Shown here piece by piece: positions 7,270 through 15,005 of a DNA stretch of 32,608 nucleotides. Position 1 is the stretch's first letter. Each line of letters begins with the position of its first letter. A program made the position numbers and the translations under genes. The stretch spans positions 1 through 32,608 of the forward strand of contig JAEYRN010000096.1 of assembly GCA_023435565.1 (NCBI GenBank), read 5' to 3'. Below the pieces are notes generated by a model that searched no databases, had not been told where the DNA came from, and saw only the letters and a program-made list of their open reading frames with translations. Origin of the DNA: Bacillota bacterium (GTDB lineage Bacteria > Bacillota > UBA4882 > UBA8346).

Positions 7270-8067
7270 ATGAAAGGTTTAATCTTTTATTTTTCTTTAA
7301 CCGGAAATACTTTACTTGCCTGTAATTATATAGCTCAAGAAATAAAAAGTATTAATATTGAATTATGTGACATTACAGATGTTAATTTACCAGACCTCTC
7401 TGCCTATAGTTTTATTGGTTTTGCTTCTTATGTACATTCCTTAGGCCTACCTTATTTAATTCAAGATTTTATTAATCGATTGCCTCAACAAGAACAAAAG
7501 TATTCTTTTGTATTTAATACTTACGCAAATTTCTATGGCCAAACTTTAAAGATAATGAAAAATTTGCTAAAAAGAAAAGGGTTTATGGTAATTACTGGTT
7601 ATGCTTTACATTCTCCAGAGAATTATCCACCTTATATTGCTAAAGGTATTATTCATAGGAGTGCACCGAATGATATTGAATTAAAGGAATTCAAATCATT
7701 TATTACTAAATTAGACCAATGTTTTGCTGATTTGAAAAACGGGAAAATGGTTTCAGAAGAAAAAATACATAGTAGTTGGCTAAATAATATTTTACCTACT
7801 TTTTCACAAAAACGATCAGCAAAAAAAATGGGGAAAAAATTTGTCGATTCAAATTTATGTAACAAGTGTGGAAAATGTAAAAAAGTTTGTCCGTACCAGG
7901 CTATTGAATTTATCACGAAACCTGTTTTTAATGAGACAAAATGTTACGGTTGTTGGTCCTGCTATAATCATTGCCCTACTCAAGCGATATATACTAGTAA
8001 ATTAAAAGGAATTGGTCACTATCCTAAACCTAATAATCTAATCCAGGAAAAGTTTAAAAAAAAATGA
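7270..8067 (+). CDS. Flavodoxin-like / 2x[4Fe-4S] ferredoxin fusion (EFR1-type)
   Basis: A 265-residue redox protein. The N-terminal half is a flavodoxin-like domain with the FMN phosphate loop FSLTGNTLLA (residues 8-17). The C-terminal part holds two cysteine clusters, CNKCGKCKKVCP and CYGCWSCYNHCP (residues about 197-240), typical of a bacterial two-cluster ferredoxin. There is no signal peptide, so it acts in the cytosol as a low-potential electron carrier or small reductase. It is 31 bp downstream of the SDR with ribosome site AGGAAGG and is the last gene before a strong terminator. In this setting it may supply electrons for reducing a carbon-carbon double bond such as that of a butenolide. 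Confidence 0.88.
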   Translation: MKGLIFYFSLTGNTLLACNYIAQEIKSINIELCDITDVNLPDLSAYSFIGFASYVHSLGLPYLIQDFINRLPQQEQKYSFVFNTYANFYGQTLKIMKNLLKRKGFMVITGYALHSPENYPPYIAKGIIHRSAPNDIELKEFKSFITKLDQCFADLKNGKMVSEEKIHSSWLNNILPTFSQKRSAKKMGKKFVDSNLCNKCGKCKKVCPYQAIEFITKPVFNETKCYGCWSCYNHCPTQAIYTSKLKGIGHYPKPNNLIQEKFKKK

Positions 8068-8120
8068 TTCAAAGTCAATCTTTAATATTTGTCAAAACAT
8101 AGTTAAGATAAAATAATATC

Positions 8121-8167
8121 AATAAGGGGCATTCCCATTATATTTTGAGGGAAGCCCCCTATTATTA
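8121..8167. terminator. Intrinsic terminator between convergent genes
   Basis: Long stem AGGGGC(a)TTCCC / GGGAAGCCCCCT with outer AATA/TATT pairs, between the stop of the flavodoxin-ferredoxin gene and the convergent SpoIIAA-like gene. It ends the AfsA-like operon and probably serves both strands. Confidence 0.82.
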
Positions 8168-8188
8168 ATATTTAATTTAAATAAATAA

Positions 8189-8569
8189 TTAGTTATCTTC
8201 ACTTACTAACCATTCTTTTGCATCTGATTCAGAATCAAACGCTTTAACTAGGTTTCTTTGTGTTAAACTGACTATAAAATTATACGCTACTTTTTGTAAA
8301 CCTTTCATACCAATTACAGCGACCTTTTTTTCATAAGGAGCAGTTTTTGGCCTTTCCTCGTTAAATGCATTAATGACATCAGAATCAAAATGTAGGCCTG
8401 AAATATTTGTTAATGCTAGTACTGATTTTGGGGGTGTTTGTTGTTGCTTATATATTTCTGGGATACTTCTTAATAGATTTAATGTTTTTTCTTTATCAAA
8501 TCCAAAAGATGAATAATCAAAATAATAAATTTCCTTCCCTTTATATGCCACCTTAGAAAAGTTCTCCAT
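8189..8569 (-). CDS. SpoIIAA-like (STAS/SEC14-type) small protein A
   Basis: About 126 residues. The C-terminal signature KVAVIGMKGLQKVAYNF...VKAFDSESDAKEWLV matches the SpoIIAA-like fold family (PF11964 type: ..IG......F..a..F.....A..WL). The N-terminal half (YKGKEIYYFDYSSF, LALTNISGLHFD) is shared with the paralogues at 8728-9108 and 14603-14998 and, more weakly, with the N-terminus of the histidine kinase at 11296. I prefer the second in-frame ATG (8569) because the GGAGGA site is 6-7 nt from it but only 1 nt from the first ATG (8575). The family is related to STAS and SEC14 folds, which bind partner proteins or lipids; the ligand here is unknown. Confidence 0.8.
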   Translation of the reverse strand: MENFSKVAYKGKEIYYFDYSSFGFDKEKTLNLLRSIPEIYKQQQTPPKSVLALTNISGLHFDSDVINAFNEERPKTAPYEKKVAVIGMKGLQKVAYNFIVSLTQRNLVKAFDSESDAKEWLVSEDN

Positions 8570-8727
8570 CTTCATTCCTCCAAGTTAAAATTTTTATTAA
8601 AATTTTTCACCTTTATTTTTATCGTCATGCACCTATAATAACTTTATAATTAGAATTTTACAAGAGTACCGTTAATTACAAGTAATCCTAAATTATACTA
8701 TACAACTAAAGACAAAGTATCAAGTTT

Positions 8728-9108
8728 TTAGTCATTTACCAGCCATTCCCTTGCTTCGGATATATTTTCAAAAACTCTTACCTTATCTCTATTTTTCATA
8801 TTGATAACATAATTGTAGGCTAATATCTGAAGCCCCTTTAGGCCAATGAGAGCAACTTTTTTTTCATTGGCAATAGTTTCTTCTTGGGCTGTTTTGAAAG
8901 CATTAATTATTTCATTATCAAAATATAGATTCGTAAGATTAACTAACGCTAGTACAGATTCAAGTGGGTGTTTTAAATATTCATCAGCAGAACCATAAAT
9001 AAGTTTAAATGTCTTTTCTTTATCTAATCTAAAACTCGAATAATCCACATAAATAATCTCTTTGTCTTTATAAGTAATCTTTGATAACCCGTCTATTTCC
9101 AGCTCCAA
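8728..9108 (-). CDS. SpoIIAA-like (STAS/SEC14-type) small protein B
   Basis: A 126-residue paralogue of the gene at 8189. Shared blocks include ITYKDKEIIYVDYSSFRLDKEKT, LALVNLTNLYFD, KKVALIGLKGLQILAYNYVI and ENISEAREWLVND. The start is TTG with an AAGGAG site 7 nt upstream. The 158-bp gap to the downstream copy argues for separate promoters. A further broken copy remains just upstream (9177-9212), so this is a tandem array shaped by duplication and loss. Confidence 0.8.
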   Translation of the reverse strand: MELEIDGLSKITYKDKEIIYVDYSSFRLDKEKTFKLIYGSADEYLKHPLESVLALVNLTNLYFDNEIINAFKTAQEETIANEKKVALIGLKGLQILAYNYVINMKNRDKVRVFENISEAREWLVND

Positions 9109-9176
9109 AATAAAGCTCCTTATATTTCAAAATGGTTGAAAATTGTTATAACATAACAGCTTTAAATAATAATCTT

Positions 9177-9212
9177 TTACTCGCTCACTAGCCGTTCTTT
9201 TGCTTCGGATAT
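9177..9212 (-). pseudogene. 3' stub of a third SpoIIAA-like paralogue
   Basis: Read on the minus strand this encodes ISEAKERLVSE followed by a stop, which aligns with ISEAREWLVND at the C-terminus of the neighbour at 8728-9108; the DNA (TTGCTTCGGATATAT) is also shared. The rest of the gene is not found upstream, so this is a relic left by a deletion in the tandem array. Confidence 0.65.
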
Positions 9213-9433
9213 ATATCTTAATTCTATTATATCAATTAAATAAAACAAAAAACAAACACAATATAATAATTACTAATATTTACAAAAATGGTCCAATTTT
9301 TTGTAACATTCAAATTATTTTTGTTTTTTCTGTTTTTTTACAAAGTGGAATTTACAATCAAAAAACCTTCCGGTTAAGAAAGGCTGTAAACTTGTCTCTT
9401 ATCTTCTGTGTCTTATGATAAGAAGATAATATC
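9213..9433. other. AT-rich gap, nothing supported
   Basis: An extremely AT-rich stretch between the SpoIIAA-like stub and the small gene at 9434. An open frame on the plus strand (9200-9418) has low-complexity composition and no ribosome site, so I do not call it. Confidence 0.5.
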
Positions 9434-9694
9434 TTAGAAGATGAATGATGACAGGTTGTTATTCAATATCATTTCATAATATTCAATAAATATATTACTG
9501 CCTTCTTGAATACTCAACTTTTCAGAAATCAGCAAGTCAGCCAGTTGGCAACAAGCTGTATTAATACGCTCGTTTTCCATGATTGGTTGTTTAACAGATA
9601 AAATACTCGCTATTTCCGAGTTATTCAGGTTGTTTTCTTTGAAAACTCTCTCTATTTTTTGCAAAAGTAGTCTTTTTCGATTATCATTCAACAT
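9434..9694 (-). CDS. Small hypothetical protein
   Basis: An 86-residue protein of no recognised family. Residues about 18-36 (NNLNNSEIASILSVKQPIM) look like a helix-turn-helix or other short helical pair; the rest is predicted helical (ACCQLADLLISEKLSIQEG). It starts at ATG with a site GTAGGTATG upstream. It lies 64 bp downstream of the Spo0E-like gene on the same strand and may share its transcript. Confidence 0.5.
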   Translation of the reverse strand: MLNDNRKRLLLQKIERVFKENNLNNSEIASILSVKQPIMENERINTACCQLADLLISEKLSIQEGSNIFIEYYEMILNNNLSSFIF

Positions 9695-9758
9695 TACATA
9701 CCTACTTATTTAAGAATCAATTTAACTTTACTGTTGGTTAAAATAGTTTGAATAACAA

Positions 9759-9953
9759 TCACCTTCTTGAGCAGAGAAATTGGCCGGTCCTCCGTTGATA
9801 TTCATTCATTAAATAATCCAATTCAATACTGACGTTTAAAACCTCGGTATCGGCATACCCTTTGTCATTCCCCAATTGTTGCATCCGGACACGGACAATC
9901 TCGATTTGTGCCCGGAGTTTTTCCAACGAAACGGAATCATTAATAATTAACAT
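9759..9953 (-). CDS. Spo0E-like aspartyl-phosphate phosphatase
   Basis: A 64-residue protein of the Spo0E family: a first helix (SLEKLRAQIEIVRVRMQQLG), a linker containing GYADTEVLN, and a second helix with the family signature SIELDYLMNEYQRR (S..LD core). Size and the two-helix layout match the family. Spo0E proteins remove the phosphate from Spo0A-P and hold back sporulation. Its presence supports a spore-forming host, and its place inside the putative signalling locus suggests a link to the phosphorelay. The GAGGTAA ribosome site is rather far from the ATG (about 15 nt). Confidence 0.8.
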   Translation of the reverse strand: MLIINDSVSLEKLRAQIEIVRVRMQQLGNDKGYADTEVLNVSIELDYLMNEYQRRTGQFLCSRR

Positions 9954-10038
9954 TATATTACTTAATTACCTCGCGATATTTATTGCTGCGAAGAAGCATA
10001 CACTTCACCACGCGATGGATCAATGAAAAATTATCCTT

Positions 10039-10076
10039 AAAAAGTGCCATATTACACTTGCGCTATATGGCTTTTT
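10039..10076. terminator. Intrinsic terminator-like hairpin
   Basis: AAAAAG(t)GCCATAT / ATATGGC(t)TTTTT with a 10-12 nt loop; A-rich on one side and T-rich on the other, so it can work in both directions. It lies upstream of the Spo0E-like gene and may end read-through from the right or an unseen small transcript. Confidence 0.6.
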
Positions 10077-10103
10077 GCAGTAGAATCAACAGTTAATTGT
10101 TAA

Positions 10104-10310
10104 GTTTATTTACATAAACAATAATCTCGTGTATTAATCAAACAAATAACTATCTTACCAAAATTGTTTGCAACACAGACAATAACGGTTTGTATTTATT
10201 TACAAATTATATAATAGGTTAATTTAATTAACACGTCAATAGAATTTGTCAAAAACTTTTTGAAAGTATGTTTATTGTTAAAGTTATTAAACTATCCGAA
10301 TTAACCTATT
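10104..10310. promoter_or_regulatory. Intergenic control region with several inverted repeats
   Basis: Ahead of the hydrolase-kinase-regulator operon are GTTTAT-TTAC-ATAAAC (about 10104-10119), TTTGTA-TTTAT-TTACAAA (about 10189-10206) and a perfect 12-bp inverted repeat AATAGGTTAATT (10213-10224) / AATTAACCTATT (10299-10310) 74 bp apart. These could be operator sites, for instance for the XRE-type response regulator encoded downstream. I see no convincing -35/-10 pair. Confidence 0.4.
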
Positions 10311-10407
10311 TAGTAATAATGATTATAACATAAACTTTACAATGAATTCCTTTTCTGGTATCATATATTACATAATTAACATAGAACATAATGAAAGAGG
10401 TGCCATT

Positions 10408-11283
10408 TTGGTAAAGAACATCGAATTTTATTCGGAAGAAAACTTATTAAAAGGTAATTTATATTTACCCCCTTATTGGGATGAAAATAAACTTTATCCT
10501 GTTATTATACTTTGTCATGGGTTTGCCGGAGTCAAAGAATTATTATTGCCCAATTTTGCAGATGAATTCAGAAATAATGGTTACATTGTTTTAACCTTTG
10601 ATTATTCTGGTTTCGGTGAAAGCGAAGGTGAAAGAGATAAAATCTCTCCATCTATACAAATAACTGATATCAGAAATTCAATATCGTTTTTACAAAGCGT
10701 AAAAAGTGTTGATATTGCTAACATTGGCTTGTGGGGTACAAGTTATGGAGGAGCCAATTCGATTGTAGTTGCAGCTTTAGATAATAGAATTAAATGTTTA
10801 GTTGTACAGTTATCGTTCGGTGATGGAGAACGAGTGATTACTCAGCAACTCACTTTGCAAGAAAGAGAAAAATTATATGATAGCATTAATAGAGCTTGGA
10901 TTCGCAAAGTTACTAAAAACAAAGACTTAAAGGTTACTCTTGATAAAATATTAACCGACAAACAGTCTATTGAATTTTATATTAAAAATGTCGAAAAATT
11001 TCCTTCCTTAAAAAATAAAATATCCTTTTTAACCATTAAAGAAACTATGTCGCATAAGCCTGAAATTTATCTTAATCACATTCAAATCCCTATATTAATT
11101 GTTTCTGCTGAAAACGATGCGGTTAATCCGAAAGAGGAATCAAATATTTTATTTGACAAAGCACATGAGCCAAAAGAATTATATATTGTGCAAAATGCTA
11201 CTCATTACGATTTGTATGAGGGTGATAAGTTTAAAGAAGTTCTAAATAAAGAATTAATGTGGTTCAATAAATACTTAAAATAG
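10408..11283 (+). CDS. Alpha/beta hydrolase
   Basis: About 291 residues, serine alpha/beta-hydrolase fold. The oxyanion segment is ILCHGFAG, the nucleophile elbow is GLWGTSYGGAN (G-T-S-Y-G), the acid is probably Asp in VSAENDAVNP and the His is in NATHYDLYEG. There is no signal peptide. I place the start at TTG 10408 (then VKNIEFYSEENLLKG) because AAAGAGGTG sits 5 nt before it; the open frame runs back to an ATG at 10342, but those residues have no ribosome site and are not family-like. The kinase gene follows after 12 bp. Acting on an ester or lactone signal is an attractive guess from context only. Confidence 0.85.
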   Translation: MVKNIEFYSEENLLKGNLYLPPYWDENKLYPVIILCHGFAGVKELLLPNFADEFRNNGYIVLTFDYSGFGESEGERDKISPSIQITDIRNSISFLQSVKSVDIANIGLWGTSYGGANSIVVAALDNRIKCLVVQLSFGDGERVITQQLTLQEREKLYDSINRAWIRKVTKNKDLKVTLDKILTDKQSIEFYIKNVEKFPSLKNKISFLTIKETMSHKPEIYLNHIQIPILIVSAENDAVNPKEESNILFDKAHEPKELYIVQNATHYDLYEGDKFKEVLNKELMWFNKYLK

Positions 11284-11295
11284 AAAGGGAAAATT

Positions 11296-12561
11296 ATGAG
11301 TAAATTTTGTTACCTAAGACCTGATAATATTATAGTTTTTAAATTTTTCCCTTCAATGGGTCCGGCGGAAATAGAAGAATCATATAAAGAAAAGGACCAA
11401 TTAATACGAAAAGTAGCATCAGAGTTAAAATCAAAAGTAAATATCTTAACAGACGGTTCTGAATTTGATTGGAATTTTGTAGGAGATAATATTAAAAAAA
11501 TTGCTGAAAAAATGACTAATCATGATCTGAATTTAATTCAAAGAAGTGCCGTATTAGTAAATTGTATTGAACAACGAGTCGTAACCCAATCAATAGTTAC
11601 TTTAGCAAAAAGAACAGATTTGGAGATTTTCTATGATATAGATGAAGCAATTTATTGGCTATTAACAGGAGATAAAAAACAGCCTTGTATAAATAATGCA
11701 TTTAACAAAGTTAATGGAGAAGAGGAATTTTATTATTTTAATAAAATTAAAGAAACTCATAATTTGTTGGTAAAGGATTTTCATGACATTGAAGAAAAGC
11801 AAAAGCAATTAATTGAAACTGAAAGAATGAAATCATTAGGCCAATTAATTGGGGGTATAGCCCATAATTTTAAAACTCCGTTAATGACTTCAGGGGCTGG
11901 CATTGAGATAATTAATAAGGATATTTTAAAACTAAAAAAATGCATACAAAATGATAAGCATATTCCAAGTGAATTAATAAATGAAATTGATTATTGGACT
12001 CATTTGATTGAAAATAATTTAACTTATATTTCTGATATAATTTCAGCAGTTAAGGGACAAGCTCAAGAACCGGATGGAAATAGTTTCTATAATTTTTCTG
12101 TTAAACAACTTATTGATAGAATTAATTTATTGATGCGTTTTGAACTCGAAAAAAACAAATGTACTTTGAAAATTGAATCTAATCTGAATGAATCTCAAGA
12201 TTTAAGAGGCGATATCAACTCACTCGTACAAGTATTTAATACATTAATTACAAATGCTATAGAAGCTTGTCAAAACGATAAGCAAATAATTTTTGGAATT
12301 CTTATTGATGATTCATATATTAAGTTTTATGTTAAAAATGTTGGAAAAGGTATTCCTTCGGAAATTAAACCTAAACTTTTTAACTCAATGGTTACTACAA
12401 AAGGGAAAAATGGTACAGGAATGGGTCTTTATATTGCTCAAACCATAATCAAAAGCATTTTTAATGGAGAAATCTATTTTGAAGATAGCATAGATACAAC
12501 ATTTCATGTTAAAATCCCAATGAGTGATCTGTTAAGTGGTGAGCTTTTAACAGTCGCTTAA
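11296..12561 (+). CDS. Soluble sensor histidine kinase with SpoIIAA-like N-terminal domain
   Basis: 421 residues, no membrane segment. Residues 1 to about 130 resemble the small SpoIIAA-like proteins nearby: RSAVLVNCIEQRVVTQSIVT...LEIFYDIDEAIYWLLTG aligns with KVALIGLKGLQ...VRVFENISEAREWLVND. A helical linker (FHDIEEKQKQLIETERMKSLGQ) leads to the phospho-acceptor His in GGIAHNFKTPLM (residue about 191). The ATPase domain shows the N box (NTLITNAIEACQND), VKNVGKGIP and the lid GKNGTGMGLYIAQTII. It is in an operon with the alpha/beta hydrolase and the XRE-type response regulator, its likely partner. A cytosolic sensor with this domain suggests an internal ligand or protein cue. Confidence 0.88.
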   Translation: MSKFCYLRPDNIIVFKFFPSMGPAEIEESYKEKDQLIRKVASELKSKVNILTDGSEFDWNFVGDNIKKIAEKMTNHDLNLIQRSAVLVNCIEQRVVTQSIVTLAKRTDLEIFYDIDEAIYWLLTGDKKQPCINNAFNKVNGEEEFYYFNKIKETHNLLVKDFHDIEEKQKQLIETERMKSLGQLIGGIAHNFKTPLMTSGAGIEIINKDILKLKKCIQNDKHIPSELINEIDYWTHLIENNLTYISDIISAVKGQAQEPDGNSFYNFSVKQLIDRINLLMRFELEKNKCTLKIESNLNESQDLRGDINSLVQVFNTLITNAIEACQNDKQIIFGILIDDSYIKFYVKNVGKGIPSEIKPKLFNSMVTTKGKNGTGMGLYIAQTIIKSIFNGEIYFEDSIDTTFHVKIPMSDLLSGELLTVA

Positions 12562-12580
12562 GCTTTATTGGAGTGAGAAT

Positions 12581-13234
12581 ATGCATACAAATGAAATAAA
12601 AATAATTATTATTGATGATGAGATAGCTGTGTTTAAAGCAATACAGACCCTTTTAGGCGAGAAATATTATATTGAAGGTTATGAAAGCTCTTCGGAAGGT
12701 ATTAATAGGATAAAGGAGGTAGAATTCGATCTATTAATATTAGATTATTATATCGATGAGCTAAATGCCGAACAAGTTGTTAGGAAAATTAGGGAATTTA
12801 ATAAGAGAATTTATATTATGGTTTTAACGGGATTTGGTTATAAAATATCTGGTTTGTCATTATTGGAAGATTTAGATATCCAAAGCTATTTTGAAAAAAG
12901 CGCAGATATTAAAAAGATCATTGTTCATATTGAATCTACTATTAAAAGCTTAGAATTTTTTAAAATTAAAAAAAGCTCAATAGCTGAGCGAATAAAAAAC
13001 TTAAGAAAATTATATAATTTAAGTCAGGATGATGTTGCAAAATATCTAGCGATTAACAGATCCGCTATTTCATTATATGAATCTGGTGATGCCGTACCAC
13101 CTACGATGTCAATTATTAAATTAGCTAAACTATTTAATGTTACAACTGATTATATTTTGTGTTATGAACTTAATATCGAAAAAATAACCCTATTAAACGT
13201 AAAGACTCATCACCGTAAATTCGAGGAAAATTGA
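12581..13234 (+). CDS. Response regulator with XRE-type (Cro/CI) DNA-binding output
   Basis: 217 residues. The receiver domain is residues about 7-125: the acidic pair in IIIIDDE, the phospho-acceptor Asp in DLLILDYYID (about residue 55), Thr in MVLTGFG and Lys in YFEKSAD. Residues about 140-205 are an XRE helix-turn-helix (SIAERIKNLRKLYNLSQDDVAKYLAINRSAISLYESG..PTMSIIKLAKLFNVTTDYIL). Most response regulators use winged-helix, NarL-type or AAA+ outputs; a receiver-XRE fusion is uncommon. It starts 17 bp after the kinase gene with a GGAGTGAG site. Targets may be the inverted repeats upstream of its own operon. Confidence 0.9.
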   Translation: MHTNEIKIIIIDDEIAVFKAIQTLLGEKYYIEGYESSSEGINRIKEVEFDLLILDYYIDELNAEQVVRKIREFNKRIYIMVLTGFGYKISGLSLLEDLDIQSYFEKSADIKKIIVHIESTIKSLEFFKIKKSSIAERIKNLRKLYNLSQDDVAKYLAINRSAISLYESGDAVPPTMSIIKLAKLFNVTTDYILCYELNIEKITLLNVKTHHRKFEEN

Positions 13235-13272
13235 TTTGATTTATTATTATTCAAAATTACAAATTATAAATT

Positions 13273-14031
13273 CTAAGGGACTATTCCTACAATTCTTGAT
13301 GGTCCGGCACTGCCACCTTTAATTTTTAAAGGAAAACAAGAAACTTTAAAACCAAACGCAGGAAGTTGACCAAGATTAACTAATCTTTCAATATGAGCAT
13401 AAGACAAATTTGTTTGATGTGCAGCCCAAAATATACCGGATATTTCATTAGATAAAACTTCTTTTGCTTGTACATTCAAAGGAGCATCCCATCCCCAAGC
13501 GTCTATTCCCATAACGCGAATTCCTTGGGAATACAACCAATGAGTTGCTTGAGCAGTCACACCACAACCACGCCAAATATAATCAGGCTGATTATAAAAA
13601 ACATCACGTCCCGTATAAATTAATACAATATCTAACGGTTTTAAAAAATATCCAATTCGAGCTAATTCTTTTTGAATATCGTCAACTGTTATTGAATCAC
13701 CATCAATTTTATGAGTCATATCTAAGACTACACCATCGTTATAAAACCATTCCAATGGTAATTCATCAATGGTTAAAGATCGTTGACCTTCAATTTCACT
13801 GTTATAATGCCAAGGCGCATCAATGTGAGTGGTATCATGTGTTCCTAAATGAGTAATTGTATCTGTTGCCCATCCTTCATTATTTCTAAAAGCTGAATCC
13901 GGTATGTTTAATATTTTTTTAGCTTGATTTGCTCCATCAGCATGTGAATGATAAATAATTTTAATTCGTAAATATTCAGGAATATCCTCTGGGCTTGATT
14001 CAATTAGTGCGGATAAATCTATTAATCGCAT
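13273..14031 (-). CDS. Cyclase-family (kynurenine formamidase-like) metal-dependent hydrolase
   Basis: 252 residues. The metal-binding signature is THLGTHDTTHIDAPWHY, matching the family's GTH.GTH.D.P.H pattern, with the conserved Gly of the second GTH replaced by Thr. Other conserved parts are IDELPLEWF, the Thr/Gly/Arg segment VLIYTGRDVF and GVTAQATHWLYSQGIRVMGIDAWGWD, which corresponds to the family's catalytic-end motif. Members hydrolyse amides such as N-formylkynurenine or other small substrates; no kynurenine gene is nearby, so the substrate is open. It converges on the response-regulator operon. The start ATG has GGGAGAAA 7-8 nt upstream. Confidence 0.85.
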   Translation of the reverse strand: MRLIDLSALIESSPEDIPEYLRIKIIYHSHADGANQAKKILNIPDSAFRNNEGWATDTITHLGTHDTTHIDAPWHYNSEIEGQRSLTIDELPLEWFYNDGVVLDMTHKIDGDSITVDDIQKELARIGYFLKPLDIVLIYTGRDVFYNQPDYIWRGCGVTAQATHWLYSQGIRVMGIDAWGWDAPLNVQAKEVLSNEISGIFWAAHQTNLSYAHIERLVNLGQLPAFGFKVSCFPLKIKGGSAGPSRIVGIVP

Positions 14032-14053
14032 TTGTGTTTTTCTCCCTCATATC

Positions 14054-14089
14054 AAAGTTGGATACAAAATTTTCTTTGTCCACAACTTT
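14054..14089. repeat. Inverted repeat upstream of cyclase-family gene
   Basis: AAAGTTG(gata)CAAA ... TTTG(tcca)CAACTTT forms an interrupted stem just upstream of the ribosome site of the gene ending at 14031. It may be an operator, or the edge of duplicated element A. Confidence 0.4.
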
Positions 14090-14235
14090 CTCTTTTCGTA
14101 TTTTGCTATATTATTGTCGGTTGAAGCCGTGTAATCCTGATTTTCGGATCAAGCGATTGCCTGGGATATCTGATTGTTATTCATCTCCCGTAATCCTCAT
14201 TACAGCTTGACCGTGTCGAATATTCGAACTTTTTG
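14075..14235 (+). repeat. Duplicated non-coding element, copy A
   Basis: About 160 bp that recur at 15006-15174 at roughly 80 % identity by eye, including CTTTGTCCA, GGATCAAGCGATTGC, GGGATATCTG, TCATCTCC.GTAATCC and GTGTCGAATATT. Neither copy has a conserved open frame. Runs such as TAATCC..GGAT and TCGAATATTCGA can form stems. The two copies flank the SpoIIAA-like gene at 14603. It may be a structured RNA or leader, or a small repeat element; strand is not certain. Confidence 0.55.
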
Positions 14236-14249
14236 CCGAAAATAAAATT

Positions 14250-14278
14250 AAACCGGCCTTATTATCCAGGCCGGTTTG
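14250..14278 (-). terminator. Terminator-like hairpin
   Basis: AAACCGGCCT / AGGCCGGTTT with a 7-8 nt loop, followed on the minus strand by AATTTTATTTTC. No minus-strand gene lies directly upstream, so it may end a short RNA. The rest of 14280-14600 holds no gene I can support. Confidence 0.6.
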
Positions 14279-14602
14279 CATGGAGACTGGTATTTGTCCA
14301 AATCGTCAAAATTCGACAAATCAAAATTTCTTTCCCCAATCGTTCAATAATTTGTATTATTATATCATAAAAATTCTTTGTTTTCCAATTAATTATCGGA
14401 AAGTAGTTTAAACAGTTAAAACCCAATTGGGTATGTAAGGGTGCGATAAAAGAGGATAATTGTTCCTAACTTCTAGTATTCTAAGTTAACAGATTCTTTT
14501 AAAAATATATAAACATTTTTGAACAATTATGATAAAATAAAAAATAGAAGTTGGTATTCGATCAAAATATTGGAATTTTATTCGAGGAAAGGGGAACGTT
14601 AA

Positions 14603-14998
14603 ATGGATAGGATTATGGATATTGAACATAAAGGGAAAATAATTATGTATAACGATTTATCATATTGTTCTCCTGAGGAAATAATGCAAGCTGTAGCCAA
14701 AAGTAAGGAATTAATTTCTCATAAACAACAAGGAATGGTTCTCACATTAACAAATGTAACTGGTTTACATTTTAATCATGAAAATCTTCAGATTTTTAAA
14801 GAATGGGTAACTTTTAACAAGCCCTATGTTAAAGCAGCCGCTATTATCGGTTTAACAGGCATGTTAAAAATCGGGTATATGTTTGTTATTAATGTTACCA
14901 AACGAGCCATTAAAGAATTTGATAATCAGGAAGAAGCTATTGACTGGCTTGTTTCTTGGGATAATATTGATAGTAAGAATATCTCGGCGGTTAATTAG
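14603..14998 (+). CDS. SpoIIAA-like (STAS/SEC14-type) small protein C
   Basis: 131 residues, third intact member of the local family: IEHKGKIIMYNDLSYCS, VLTLTNVTGLHFNHENLQIFKEW, KAAAIIGLTGMLKIGYMFVINVTKRAIKEFDNQEEAIDWLV. It ends in a short extra tail. The start ATG has GAGGAAAGGGGAAC upstream. The gene stands alone between the two copies of a 160-bp non-coding element, opposite in orientation to the copies at 8-9 kb, so it may have moved or been duplicated together with those flanks. Confidence 0.8.
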   Translation: MDRIMDIEHKGKIIMYNDLSYCSPEEIMQAVAKSKELISHKQQGMVLTLTNVTGLHFNHENLQIFKEWVTFNKPYVKAAAIIGLTGMLKIGYMFVINVTKRAIKEFDNQEEAIDWLVSWDNIDSKNISAVN

Positions 14999-15005
14999 TA
15001 TACTT

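Noticed and set aside
9200..9418. 72-residue plus-strand open frame
   Set aside because: Very AT-rich low-complexity translation, no ribosome site, and its start overlaps the SpoIIAA-like relic on the other strand.
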